Source: an uncultured Muribaculaceae bacterium
Lineage (GTDB): Bacteria > Bacteroidota > Bacteroidia > Bacteroidales > Muribaculaceae
Length of the DNA stretch: 64,000 nucleotides
Direction: 5' to 3'
NCBI GenBank assembly: GCA_947625935.1
Contig: CANQQE010000011.1
Coordinates: forward strand, 29,156-93,155
Below, in pieces: positions 33,699 to 42,265 of this stretch. Positions within the stretch are counted from its first letter, which is position 1. Each line of letters starts with the position of its first letter. The translations under genes and the position numbers were made by a program. The notes beneath the pieces were generated by a model, which did no database searches, was not told the origin of the DNA, and worked only from the letters and a program-made list of their open reading frames with translations.

Positions 33699-34205
33699 TT
33701 AGTCCTGATCGGTTATTTTGTTAAAGCTCGTCCAGTTCTTTTCCTCAAATGACTCACCTTCAAAATCCCAAAAATCATGCTGCTCTGTTTGAAGATTTGA
33801 TCCGGTGAGTTTCACCACTTTTACTTCATCACTTTGTCCATTGATGAAGTTAGCGTACCCATAGGTTAGTTCAAGAACAAAAGAACCGCTTTCGGCTTCC
33901 CATACGCCTCGTCCGTCTGTGTGCCACGAACCGCTCCAGAGGCTTTTCCAAGCCCAACTGCCATCGGCATAGATTTCTAATATTTGTTCAGTTGACCCAT
34001 ACTCTTCCTCCCAGGACCAATCCCAACTGTCATCGTTTTTACCGTCTATTTTAGTCCAGCCTTTGATGTGTGTGGGTTCCCAGATACCGATAAGGTCTTC
34101 TTCGTTTCCGATAGGATTGCCGTCATCGTCGTCTGAGCATGAGGGTAACGCGATGCAGGCGAGCGCGGCGATGGCCGCGAGCATCAATGATTTGAAATTT
34201 TTCAT
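33699..34205 (-). CDS. Lipocalin-like lipoprotein, paralogue 1
   Basis: A 168-residue lipoprotein: signal peptide with lipobox LPSC (Cys23), then the acidic SDDDDG, which resembles the Bacteroidetes lipoprotein export signal for cell-surface display. The mature part is one small beta-rich domain (LIGIWEPTHIKGWTKIDG, then EIYADGSWAWKS) of the lipocalin-like type seen in many Bacteroides lipoproteins. Its first 28 residues match those of the gene just upstream (34254-35072) almost base for base, while the mature domains differ. Paralogue 3 at 36151 shares the W-E-x-x-H-x-KGW-x-K motif. Function unknown. Confidence 0.8.
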   Translation of the reverse strand: MKNFKSLMLAAIAALACIALPSCSDDDDGNPIGNEEDLIGIWEPTHIKGWTKIDGKNDDSWDWSWEEEYGSTEQILEIYADGSWAWKSLWSGSWHTDGRGVWEAESGSFVLELTYGYANFINGQSDEVKVVKLTGSNLQTEQHDFWDFEGESFEEKNWTSFNKITDQD

Positions 34206-34241
34206 AATTTGTTGCGAATGTTTAAAAGAGTGAATTAATGA
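34123..34241. repeat. 119-bp direct repeat, copy A (lipoprotein leader plus signal peptide)
   Basis: Matches 34990-35108 at 117 of 119 positions. It covers the 5' leader and the codons for the signal peptide and acidic tether, and stops where the two mature proteins diverge. Confidence 0.95.
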
Positions 34242-34253
34242 GTTTTTATGAGT

Positions 34254-35072
34254 TTACCATGTCTTCAGCGTATAGTAGCCTCTTGTCCGGCAGTCGGCAC
34301 CGAGGTTGAACGGCTCCGCATCAACCTCCCATATTATGGTCATGGCACCCCAGTCGGAGCTTGACGGGTTGCATTTTTCTATGGTGCCCATCAACGTGTT
34401 GCCTTCCATTATCTTGTCGCCGTTCAGCTTGTAGGTCTTGCTGCTTATCACCGACAACGATGGGTTACTGAGCCAGTTAAAAGTGAAATTGCCGGAGCGT
34501 TCGTTATAGGCTATGCTGATAAACTTATAGGAATACGCATTGAAATTTTCGGTAACGGTACCGCTTGGACTCAGAAAGTCTATCCTGGCCTGCATCCATG
34601 TCCCCGGAATTTTGGTGGCATATTGCGAGGGGGTGTTGCCACCGCCATTATTGCTGCCGACCTTGTGGTATACCTCCCATTCGGTGTCTTCCTCATCTTT
34701 CTCTACATATTCGTCATCTTCGGTGTATGCAAAATATTTAATATCAAGAGTGTTGCCACCGTCGCTGAAACGATATTTAAAGTGTTCTATGTCAGTCCAC
34801 TCACCCATATCATAATCTATGTCAAGTCTGCCGCTCTTTACGCGCCATGCGAATCTCTCAGGCCAGCGGGGATTTTCGGGAGAGCCTTCAAATGATTGGC
34901 CTGTGCCGTCGCCATTAAGCTGAACGTAATAGTTTGATGATTCTTTTTGCCAAGTGCCGATGAAGTCGCTTTTAGAGCCGCCGGGGCCATCATCGTCGTC
35001 TGAGCATGAGGGTAACGCGATGCAGGCGAGCGCAGCGATGGCCGCAAGCATCAATGATTTGAAATTTTTCAT
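34254..35072 (-). CDS. Lipocalin-like lipoprotein, paralogue 2 (two-domain)
   Basis: A 272-residue lipoprotein with the same signal peptide and CSDDDD tether as its neighbour, implying surface exposure. The mature part appears to hold two lipocalin-like beta domains: one starting FIGTWQKESSNYYVQLNGDG (about residues 37-140) and one starting IPGTWMQARIDFLSPSG (about 155-270), separated by a Gly/Asn-rich linker (NNGGGNTPSQ). It lies 48 bp upstream of paralogue 1 and has the promoter, so the two are probably one transcript. Ligand and function unknown. Confidence 0.8.
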   Translation of the reverse strand: MKNFKSLMLAAIAALACIALPSCSDDDDGPGGSKSDFIGTWQKESSNYYVQLNGDGTGQSFEGSPENPRWPERFAWRVKSGRLDIDYDMGEWTDIEHFKYRFSDGGNTLDIKYFAYTEDDEYVEKDEEDTEWEVYHKVGSNNGGGNTPSQYATKIPGTWMQARIDFLSPSGTVTENFNAYSYKFISIAYNERSGNFTFNWLSNPSLSVISSKTYKLNGDKIMEGNTLMGTIEKCNPSSSDWGAMTIIWEVDAEPFNLGADCRTRGYYTLKTW

Positions 35073-35108
35073 AATTTGTTGCGAATGTTTAAAAGAGTGA
35101 ATTAATGA
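34990..35108. repeat. 119-bp direct repeat, copy B (lipoprotein leader plus signal peptide)
   Basis: Partner of 34123-34241, offset 867 bp, with two G-to-A differences. Only this copy is followed upstream by a -7 promoter box. Confidence 0.95.
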
Positions 35109-35117
35109 TTGATTTTA

Positions 35118-35125
35118 CAAAGATA
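35118..35125 (-). promoter_or_regulatory. -7 box TATCTTTG for the lipoprotein pair
   Basis: Minus-strand TATCTTTG (within TTATCTTTGTA) 45 bases before the start at 35072. Confidence 0.6.
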
Positions 35126-35229
35126 ATGAGAATATTGATTGATTACCGTTCATACTCGTGAAATAGTGTTAAATATGGGGTTGCGCCTAACGAGATTCGC
35201 ACAGTTGGCGAGGGTATTGAAATTTATAG

Positions 35230-35237
35230 TAACTTCG
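35230..35237 (+). promoter_or_regulatory. -7-like box TAACTTCG before panB
   Basis: One mismatch from TAnnTTTG; a GTTG at 35204-35207 lies 22 bases upstream, slightly long for the usual spacing. Confidence 0.4.
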
Positions 35238-35267
35238 CGTAGTTAAACTTAAAATCAATACTTCATC

Positions 35268-36086
35268 ATGTCAACCTATACTGAAGATCAGCGAAAAGTG
35301 ACAACCCACCGCCTTGTGGAGATGAAAGCGCGGGGCGAAAAGATAGCCATGCTCACCGCCTACGACTATTCTATGGCCCGGCTCATCGACGAGGCGGGAA
35401 TGGATGTGATTCTCGTGGGCGACTCGGCTTCAAACGTGATGGCCGGCAACATAACCACGCTCCCAATCACCCTCGACCAGATGATTTACCATGCCAAGAG
35501 CGTCATCAAGGGCGTTAAGCGTGCGTTGGTCGTTGTCGATATGCCGTTCGGTAGCTATCAAGGCAACTCAAAGGAGGCTTTGGCTTCGGCAATACGCATC
35601 ATGAAAGAAAGCCATGCCGAGGCTGTCAAGATGGAAGGCGGCTCGGAGATTCGCGAGTCGATCGAGCGCATTCTCAGCGCGGGCATCCCCGTGATGGGAC
35701 ACCTCGGTCTCACCCCGCAGTCAATCAATAAGTTTGGCACATACTCGGTGAGAGCCCGCGAGGAAGCCGAGGCGGCGAAGCTCATTGAAGACGCTCGCAT
35801 GCTTGAGGAGATAGGCTGTTTCGCCGTGGTGCTTGAGAAGATTCCCGCTGATTTGGCCCGCAAGGTATCCGAGCAGCTAACTATCCCGGTAATTGGCATA
35901 GGTGCCGGCGGCGGAACGGACGGCCAGGTGCTCGTGATGCACGATATGCTCGGCATCAACAAAGGTTTCTCTCCTCGCTTCCTGCGCCGCTACGCCGACC
36001 TCGCCACAGTCATAAACGACGCCGTGGCCCACTACATCGACGATGTCAAGACGCGCGATTTCCCCAACGAGAAAGAACAATACTGA
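35268..36086 (+). CDS. panB: 3-methyl-2-oxobutanoate hydroxymethyltransferase
   Basis: Ketopantoate hydroxymethyltransferase, first committed step of pantothenate and coenzyme A synthesis: transfers a hydroxymethyl group from 5,10-methylene-THF to alpha-ketoisovalerate. The 272-residue protein has the metal-binding Asp regions [11 protein letters not shown] and [18 protein letters not shown], the GHLGLTPQS segment and the catalytic Glu in [11 protein letters not shown]. It stands alone, with a hairpin terminator downstream. No panC or panD is in the window. Confidence 0.97.
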   Translation: MSTYTEDQRKVTTHRLVEMKARGEKIAMLTAYDYSMARLIDEAGMDVILVGDSASNVMAGNITTLPITLDQMIYHAKSVIKGVKRALVVVDMPFGSYQGNSKEALASAIRIMKESHAEAVKMEGGSEIRESIERILSAGIPVMGHLGLTPQSINKFGTYSVRAREEAEAAKLIEDARMLEEIGCFAVVLEKIPADLARKVSEQLTIPVIGIGAGGGTDGQVLVMHDMLGINKGFSPRFLRRYADLATVINDAVAHYIDDVKTRDFPNEKEQY

Positions 36087-36096
36087 ACAAACGAAT

Positions 36097-36130
36097 AATG
36101 GCCGTCCCTTAATCCGGAGCGGCCATTGTT
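36097..36130. terminator. Bidirectional terminator between panB and lipoprotein paralogue 3
   Basis: AATGGCCG (36097-36104) pairs perfectly with CGGCCATT (36120-36127), followed by GTTATAG on the plus strand and ATTCG on the minus strand. It lies between the two convergent genes. Confidence 0.65.
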
Positions 36131-36150
36131 ATAGTTGTATGGGAGGGTTA

Positions 36151-36633
36151 TCACTCGTCAAGTGTGCCTGTCTTTTGGAAGGTGATGCAGATATAACCTT
36201 CGTATTTGACTCCATCCTCACGTTCTGAGTAAGAGGACTCCACCACAAGTTCCGAGTCGTTCAGTTTTAGGACTTTGCCTCCGTCAGTCTCGTCATACTC
36301 GTCATCGTCATATTTTATGACAAGATTTCCACCTTTGTAGGTGTATGTCCCATAGTCGGGGTACATCCAAGAGGTACTTCCGCTTGATTTTTCCCATACG
36401 ACGCAAGTGCCGTCGGCATATAAGTCCCATCTGATGGAGTTGTCGGGCTGGTCCCACTCATATGTGAGTTCACCGTCTTCTTTTTCCCATCCTTTTTCAT
36501 GAACCGATTCCCAGCGGCCCGCCAAGTCGGCTTTTGAGCCTGGTCCGTTGTCGTCATCGTCTGAGCACGATGTTAGGGTAGTGCTTGCCAAAACAGCCAG
36601 TGCAGCTATCATCAGCGATTTGAAATTTTTCAT
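36151..36633 (-). CDS. Lipocalin-like lipoprotein, paralogue 3
   Basis: A 160-residue lipoprotein with lipobox LTSC (Cys23) followed by SDDDDNG, again the acidic surface-export pattern. Mature domain begins LAGRWESVHEKGWEKEDGELTYEWDQP and shares the KGW-x-K and LYADGTCVVWE elements with paralogue 1. Its signal peptide is related (MKNFKSLM start) but clearly more diverged at DNA level than the pair at 33699-35072. Separated from them by panB on the opposite strand. Function unknown. Confidence 0.78.
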   Translation of the reverse strand: MKNFKSLMIAALAVLASTTLTSCSDDDDNGPGSKADLAGRWESVHEKGWEKEDGELTYEWDQPDNSIRWDLYADGTCVVWEKSSGSTSWMYPDYGTYTYKGGNLVIKYDDDEYDETDGGKVLKLNDSELVVESSYSEREDGVKYEGYICITFQKTGTLDE

Positions 36634-36674
36634 TTTTGCGAAATTTTAAAGAGTTAAATAAATGATTGGTAGCG

Positions 36675-36682
36675 CAAAGATA
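36675..36682 (-). promoter_or_regulatory. -7 box TATCTTTG for lipoprotein paralogue 3
   Basis: Minus-strand TATCTTTG (within GTATCTTTGCG) 41 bases before the start at 36633, the same position relative to the start as for paralogue 2. Confidence 0.6.
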
Positions 36683-36741
36683 CGAAAAATAACCGCTATT
36701 TCACCATCACTTTTTGCCACCTATGATATAGAGGCCGGGAT

Positions 36742-37668
36742 TTAGGACTTTGGCGACATTGCGGAGAGGTTGCGCTGAAGGCCGGCGAGTTTGGTGCGCT
36801 TTATGGCCGAGTGGCTGAACGTGGCTGAGAATTGCGGTTGCGTCATTCCCGCCACATCGTCGGCGGTCAGCGACACTATCTGTTGCCGGGGTTGAAGCCG
36901 TTTTATAGTGGTGGGTGTCGCATGGCTGTTGTGGGGGCACGCCCGCTGGCATTCATCGCAGCCATAGAGGTGGTTGCCCAGGTCGGTGCCTTCGGGCAGT
37001 GGGCCGCGGTTCTCTATGGTGAGATACGACAGGCAGCGTCGCGCATCGACTGGGCCGTCCATTGTCAGAGCGTGGCCGGGGCAGGCGTCTAAGCAGAGGC
37101 GACAACTGCCGCAACTGACATTGATGGGCTTGTCAGGCTCAAACGGGATGGTGGTGATGATTTCCCCGAGAAAGTAATATGAACCGTGGCCGGGAATTAT
37201 GAGATGGTTGTTGCGCCCTATGAATCCGAGGCCCGACTTCATGGCCCAGTAGCGTTCGCGGATAGGGGCCGTGTCGACACACACCCGTGTCTCTCCTCCC
37301 CATTTTTCCTTGATTTCAGCCGCGATCGCATCGAGAATGGAGCGCACCACTTCATGGTAGTCGTCACCATGGGCATAGAGAGCTATTTCAGGGCCGTCAG
37401 ACGCGGTTGGGGTGTCGTGGTAATAATTTACCGCGCAGCACACTATTGACGCGGCACCGGGCAGCAAAAGACGCGGGTCGGCGCGCAGGTCATCGTAACG
37501 ATTCAGGTAGTTCATCCCGGCGTGTCTCCCTTCGTCGAGCCAGCGGCGGTATTGTTCCGCGGCTTGATGGTCGACTGCGCCGGCGCGGGCTATGCCGAGG
37601 TGCTCCACACCGTGCCGGGCGGCGATTTCGCGTAGTTGGCCGTTACATGGTGAGCACGTCAAACTCAT
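36742..37668 (-). CDS. queG: Epoxyqueuosine reductase
   Basis: Cobalamin- and iron-sulfur-dependent enzyme performing the last step of queuosine synthesis in tRNA. The 308-residue protein has the N-terminal GVEHLGIARAG, the DTAPIRERYWAMKSGLGFIGRNN core, and two [4Fe-4S] motifs, CGSCRLCLDACPGHAL and CDECQRACPHN. The usual C-terminal extension is short here, as in most Bacteroidetes homologues. Its start codon overlaps the 3' end of the upstream deacetylase gene by 26 bases. No other queuosine gene or preQ1 riboswitch was seen nearby. Confidence 0.94.
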   Translation of the reverse strand: MSLTCSPCNGQLREIAARHGVEHLGIARAGAVDHQAAEQYRRWLDEGRHAGMNYLNRYDDLRADPRLLLPGAASIVCCAVNYYHDTPTASDGPEIALYAHGDDYHEVVRSILDAIAAEIKEKWGGETRVCVDTAPIRERYWAMKSGLGFIGRNNHLIIPGHGSYYFLGEIITTIPFEPDKPINVSCGSCRLCLDACPGHALTMDGPVDARRCLSYLTIENRGPLPEGTDLGNHLYGCDECQRACPHNSHATPTTIKRLQPRQQIVSLTADDVAGMTQPQFSATFSHSAIKRTKLAGLQRNLSAMSPKS

Positions 37669-38275
37669 AGCCTTCCTCTTTGAGCCATTCGATGGCTTTG
37701 GGCAGGGCTTCGCGCAGATTGCGCTCCGCTTTCAGCGAGTCATGAAACACGATGATTGAGCCGTTGCGGGCCAGGCGTTTCACGTTGGCCAGCACTCTTT
37801 GTCCGTTGACTTTTTTGGAGTAGTCGCGGGTCACCAAGTCATACATCACCACATTATAATGCTCTTTTATCACCTTGGCCTGTCCCCAGCGCATAAGCCC
37901 GTGAGGCGGTCTGAACAGCGGGCTGTCGATCAGATCGTTGGCCTCGGTTATGTCGCGCAGGTAGTTCCACGATGTCACCTTGAATCCCTGAAGATGGTGC
38001 ATAGTGTGGTTGCCGTAGCTGTGACCCCGGCGTTTCACCTCCTCAAGCAGTTCGGGATGACGGCGCACGTTGTCGCCGACCATGAAAAATGTGGCTTTCA
38101 CTCCGTAATGGTCAAGCAGGTCGAGTACCCAGGGGGTGACTTCGGGTATAGGGCCGTCGTCAAACGTCAGATAGACGACGCGGCGTTTTTTGCGCTTGAC
38201 GCGCCATACCGCCTCCGGGAACAGAAGGCGGTAGAGCAGCGGTGGGCGTTCGATGAGTCGTTTTAGTCTGATCAC
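37643..38275 (-). CDS. Polysaccharide deacetylase (NodB homology domain, CE4)
   Basis: A 210-residue carbohydrate esterase family 4 protein, predicted to remove N-acetyl groups from peptidoglycan or another amino-sugar polymer using a metal ion. Motifs: TFDDGP (metal Asp pair), HSYGNHTMHH (H-x3-H metal triad), RPPHG, and the terminal IIVFHDS. No clear signal peptide; the hydrophobic N-terminus is short (LIERPPLLYRLLFPEAVW), so localisation is uncertain. It lies between the DUF2723 gene (27 bp upstream) and queG. Substrate unknown. Confidence 0.88.
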   Translation of the reverse strand: MIRLKRLIERPPLLYRLLFPEAVWRVKRKKRRVVYLTFDDGPIPEVTPWVLDLLDHYGVKATFFMVGDNVRRHPELLEEVKRRGHSYGNHTMHHLQGFKVTSWNYLRDITEANDLIDSPLFRPPHGLMRWGQAKVIKEHYNVVMYDLVTRDYSKKVNGQRVLANVKRLARNGSIIVFHDSLKAERNLREALPKAIEWLKEEGYEFDVLTM

Positions 38276-38302
38276 GCTGTAACTGACAGTTTGACGCTCG
38301 TT

Positions 38303-41300
38303 TTATTGGTTGACCATGCGGTTGAATCCATCGACATCGAAGTTTATCTTGTCGAGTTTCTCCGACAGATTGTCGATGTCACCGCCAATCATTGCGTAGG
38401 TTTGTATGAGTTGCAACAGATAGGTCGGCACATAGCGGTCCACACGGCTCAGAAGCTGGAAACGGCCTGATCGCACCAAACTCTGATAGTATGCGTGGTA
38501 GGGGGCGTATCTCATGATTTCGGCCTCGATTATAGCGCGGCCTTTGTCGCTGACGGCTTTGTCGCCCATGGCGTCGCCGAGCATCGAGTAGAGTTTGCCG
38601 ACTTCCTGCCCGACCTGAAGCGAGTAGGGTACCGCCTTGGTTGGCAGCTTATCCTCCATCAGTTTCAGAATCTCAAGCGATTTGGCATATTTAGCTTTGG
38701 CTGCGACCGAGTCGGGACGCTCTGAGTCGTCTTCAAGGGTCACACCCTCATTGTAGAGGTCGGTAGCTAACGAGAGCATCGCCGAGCGGTGGCTCACGAC
38801 CATGCGGCGCACCGTCTCGTCGAGATACAGCTCTTTACCCTCGTTGACTTTGTCTATGCCTCCCCAGCGGAACTTCTCGGTGACGTTGCGATACATACGC
38901 TCGGTGTCGGTGGGGATGTTGTAAGAGGCATCCGAACCGTTGAGGAACGGGGTGACCTGATAGGCCAACCCGGTGTTGAGCATATATTTGTTGAAGTCCA
39001 TATAGTAGTTGTCGGGGACGGTCATGGCGAAGTAGACCGGGCGTTTCCAGCCGTCGGCTATGCTTGAGCTGATGATGTCGAGCGAGAGTATCTGGCTCAG
39101 ATTGAGGCCGCCGTCCTGGATGGTGGCGTCGGGCGACATCAGGTTGAGGTGCAGTGCCTCCTCGGCGGCGGCGCGCTCGTCGGCTGTGATGAGCCCCGAC
39201 TTGACTGCCGCGTCGGCGTTGGCGGGGATATAGACGTTGCTATACTTGAACTCAGGCAGTCCATAGCGGTTGTTGGCCGCTTCGGGACTGTAGACCTCGG
39301 CCAAGGCCACGCGTGCGTCTACTTCGTCGGCCGACGGGTTGAGGAAGTAGCAGAACTGGCGGGAGTTGTAGGCATATTGCTCCGGCTTGGCTATTATGTC
39401 GATTGCGGGAGCTTGATAAGCGGGTATGCGCTGTTGGTTGGCATACCAGTCGGTGGTCAGATATGACAGGTTGACGACACGCACATCGGTGCGGTAGCCT
39501 TCGACCTCCTGGGCATACCATAACGGGAAGGTGTCGTTGTCGCCGTTGGTGAAGATGATGCCGTTGGGCCCCACACTCGACAGGTAGTTCATGCCGAAGT
39601 CGCGGGCGGCGTAACGGCCCGAACGGTCATGGTCGTCCCAGGTCTGCGACACCATCTGCAAGGGCACGACGAGTCCGAGCGCGGCTGCGATAGCTGCATA
39701 TAGCGTCGATTGCCGCGATTCCGGCAGATTGCGCTGTTTGTCAAGGAAATGGCGCATTATGCTCCACAATGCGGCCACACCCATGCCTATCCATATCGCG
39801 AATGCGTAGAACGACCCGGCGAAAGCGTAATCGCGCTCGCGCGGCTGTAGTGGCGTCTGGTTTAGATAAAGCACGATGGCTATGCCTGTCATGAAGAACA
39901 GGAAGAACACAACCCAGAATTGCTCTATGCCGCGCTTTGACAGGAACGCTTGCCACAGCAAGCCGATGATACCAAACAGCAGCGGGAGCATATAGAACAC
40001 ATTGTGTCCCTTGTTGCCCTTGCCGAACTCATCGGGAAGCAGCGACTGGTCGCCAAGACGCCAGTTGTCGATGAAGGGGATTCCCGAAATCCAGTTGCCG
40101 CGGTTTGGCTCTCCCTGACCCTGAAGGTCGTTCTGACGGCCGGCGAAGTTCCACAGGAAATAACGCCAGTACATATGGTTGAGCTGGTAGGAGAAGAAAA
40201 ACTTCATGTTCTGGGCGAACGTCGGCTTGGCGCGGTATTCGGTGCGTATCGCTTCGCCGTTCTCATCGACGTACATCGGTACTTCAACCTGCTGAAGGTC
40301 GCTCTCGGAGATGTTGGCCCATGACAGATAGTCGGCGCGGTGTTTGCCGCTGTACATACGGGTGAACAGCATATCCAGTCCCGGAGTCATCTCATAGTCA
40401 GGGGCGGGTGTTGTAGCGACATAGCGGTCAGGCTGGTCGGGCGACGTCTTGACCACTTTGGCCCATGAATGCTTGGAGGCGTGGTTGATGGGGTCAAGCT
40501 GCCCGTCGGGAGTCACCTTGTAGAGGATGCCCGAGCCGAAAGTCTGCCCGTAGAACAACGGGCGGTCGCCGTATTGCTCGCGGTTGAGATATGAGCCGAG
40601 GGCAAACACGTTGTCAGGCGAGTTCTGATTAATCGGGGGATTGGCGTCGGAACGTATCAGAAGCAAGGCATACGACGAGTAGCCTATGAACATAACCAAT
40701 ATGCTTATGGCCGATACATTCAGTATCCTGACAGGTAACTTTTTACAGAAGATGAAGAAGTAAGCTATCATGCCGGCTACGAAAAGCACGGGAATCCACA
40801 TGGAGTTGCCTATGAACGGTATGCCCGAAAGCAGCACGCTGATGATGAACGAACATTTGATAGCTGTCGGATTTTTCTGGCGGTAAAGTTCCGTGATGCA
40901 CCATGCGAACGCTGCGATCAGCAATATGGCATAGAGCAACACGCCTGAGTTGTAGCTCCACCCGAAGGTGTTGACGGTCAATAACTCGAAATACTGTGCG
41001 ACCTCGACAAATCCGGGGACGAGACCGTAGAGGATTAACCCTACTATGATTCCCGATACGAGCAGTGCCAACAGCGAGCCGGTGGCGGTGGTGTTGCGGA
41101 ATTTGCGGTAATAGGTCACCAGCACTATGGCGGGGATGCACAGCAGGTTGAGCAGGTGGACGGCGATGGAGATGCCTATGACGTAGGCTATCAGTATCAG
41201 GTAGCGGTCGCTGTGGGGCAGGTCGGCGCGGTTTTCCCATTTGAGAATGAGCCAGAACACCAAGGCTGTGCAAAACGATGAAAAAGCATAGACTTCACCC

Positions 41301-41734
41301 TCCACAGCCGAAAACCAGAAGGTGTCACTCCAGGTGTAGGCCAATGCGCCGCAAAGTCCCGACCCGAATATGACAAGCATTTTCGACAGGCTCACATTGT
41401 CGGCTGAGTCGCTGACAATCAGACGTTTCACCAAATGGGTAATAGTCCAGAACAGCAGCAGTATTGTTCCGGCACTGAGTAGTGCCGACATGGAGTTGAC
41501 AGCGAGAGCGGCGTTGGCTCCGTTACCGCCGAAGATGGTGATGAAAAAGCGGGCGGCAAGCATGAATATCGGGTTGCCCGGTGGGTGGCCCACTTCAAGT
41601 TTGAATCCTTGTGAGATAAATTCGGGGCAGTCCCAGAAACTTGCCGTCGGCTCTAACGTGAGCAGATAAGTAATCGCTGAGATGACGAAACATAGCCATC
41701 CCAGCGAGTTATTAATGATGTTATACCTTTTCAT
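38303..41734 (-). CDS. DUF2723 (GT117) family large membrane protein
   Basis: A 1143-residue protein of the DUF2723 family, typical of Bacteroidetes and classed among putative protein O-glycosyltransferases (GT117-like). The N-terminal half has about ten hydrophobic helices and the hallmark SFWDCPEFISQGFKLEVGHP (about residues 28-47), where the Asp-Glu in WDCPE parallels the acidic motif of PMT/OST-type transferases. The C-terminal part is a large periplasmic, TPR-like region (from about residue 730). The ATG at 41734 starts MKRYNIINNS. Lipid-linked-sugar transfer to protein is inferred from the family; no test is possible here. Confidence 0.87.
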   Translation of the reverse strand: MKRYNIINNSLGWLCFVISAITYLLTLEPTASFWDCPEFISQGFKLEVGHPPGNPIFMLAARFFITIFGGNGANAALAVNSMSALLSAGTILLLFWTITHLVKRLIVSDSADNVSLSKMLVIFGSGLCGALAYTWSDTFWFSAVEGEVYAFSSFCTALVFWLILKWENRADLPHSDRYLILIAYVIGISIAVHLLNLLCIPAIVLVTYYRKFRNTTATGSLLALLVSGIIVGLILYGLVPGFVEVAQYFELLTVNTFGWSYNSGVLLYAILLIAAFAWCITELYRQKNPTAIKCSFIISVLLSGIPFIGNSMWIPVLFVAGMIAYFFIFCKKLPVRILNVSAISILVMFIGYSSYALLLIRSDANPPINQNSPDNVFALGSYLNREQYGDRPLFYGQTFGSGILYKVTPDGQLDPINHASKHSWAKVVKTSPDQPDRYVATTPAPDYEMTPGLDMLFTRMYSGKHRADYLSWANISESDLQQVEVPMYVDENGEAIRTEYRAKPTFAQNMKFFFSYQLNHMYWRYFLWNFAGRQNDLQGQGEPNRGNWISGIPFIDNWRLGDQSLLPDEFGKGNKGHNVFYMLPLLFGIIGLLWQAFLSKRGIEQFWVVFFLFFMTGIAIVLYLNQTPLQPRERDYAFAGSFYAFAIWIGMGVAALWSIMRHFLDKQRNLPESRQSTLYAAIAAALGLVVPLQMVSQTWDDHDRSGRYAARDFGMNYLSSVGPNGIIFTNGDNDTFPLWYAQEVEGYRTDVRVVNLSYLTTDWYANQQRIPAYQAPAIDIIAKPEQYAYNSRQFCYFLNPSADEVDARVALAEVYSPEAANNRYGLPEFKYSNVYIPANADAAVKSGLITADERAAAEEALHLNLMSPDATIQDGGLNLSQILSLDIISSSIADGWKRPVYFAMTVPDNYYMDFNKYMLNTGLAYQVTPFLNGSDASYNIPTDTERMYRNVTEKFRWGGIDKVNEGKELYLDETVRRMVVSHRSAMLSLATDLYNEGVTLEDDSERPDSVAAKAKYAKSLEILKLMEDKLPTKAVPYSLQVGQEVGKLYSMLGDAMGDKAVSDKGRAIIEAEIMRYAPYHAYYQSLVRSGRFQLLSRVDRYVPTYLLQLIQTYAMIGGDIDNLSEKLDKINFDVDGFNRMVNQ

Positions 41735-41784
41735 TCGGTGCAAAGAAATGTATGGCAGTCAAAAACTTGTGACATTCGGCTGTG

Positions 41785-42243
41785 TCAGAACAGCGGAAGC
41801 ACGTTTTTGGTGTGGATGAATTTGCGGTCAAATTCCTGGTCGGTCATCGTGAGCATGAGGATTCCCTGCACCAACGTGAGTACCGACCACAGGCCGCAGG
41901 TCACGAGCGACAGGAGTATCGTCAGGAAGCCGCCGCCTATCTTGTTGATGTAGAAGTATTGTACTCCGAGACCGCCAAGAAGTATGGCGAGGACTCCGGC
42001 TGCGACGCGCTTGCCCGATGCGTCGGAGTAGTAGCCTTGCGGCTGCCCGTAGACCGGGGGGCACTGTGCGGGGCCGGCGGCGGGCGGCATTATTTCCATC
42101 AGCTCAGGCACGGTATAGGCGGGTACCCACTGTGGCATACCCTCGGCCCACACCTGAGAGTTTGGGTTAAGGCCGTATGACAGCAGTTGCTCGCGGGTCA
42201 TGGGGCCTACTTGTTGTCCGTTGTATATGATGTAATATCTCAT
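41785..42243 (-). CDS. GYF_2 plus TM2 domain membrane protein
   Basis: A 152-residue protein with an N-terminal GYF_2 domain (MRYYIIYNGQQVGPMTREQL, then VWAEGMPQWVPAYTVPEL), a Pro/Gly-rich linker, and a TM2 domain with two hydrophobic helices (GVLAILLGGLGVQYFYINKIGGG with the turn between). Same N-terminal architecture as the GYF-CD225 protein at 23517, but a different membrane module. It lies 22 bp after pfkA and may be co-transcribed. Function unknown. Confidence 0.83.
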   Translation of the reverse strand: MRYYIIYNGQQVGPMTREQLLSYGLNPNSQVWAEGMPQWVPAYTVPELMEIMPPAAGPAQCPPVYGQPQGYYSDASGKRVAAGVLAILLGGLGVQYFYINKIGGGFLTILLSLVTCGLWSVLTLVQGILMLTMTDQEFDRKFIHTKNVLPLF

Positions 42244-42265
42244 AGTCGTACTGTGTTAAATGCTG

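Noticed and set aside
37669-38302. preQ1 riboswitch upstream of queG
   Set aside because: The region upstream is coding sequence of the deacetylase and no riboswitch-like leader is present.
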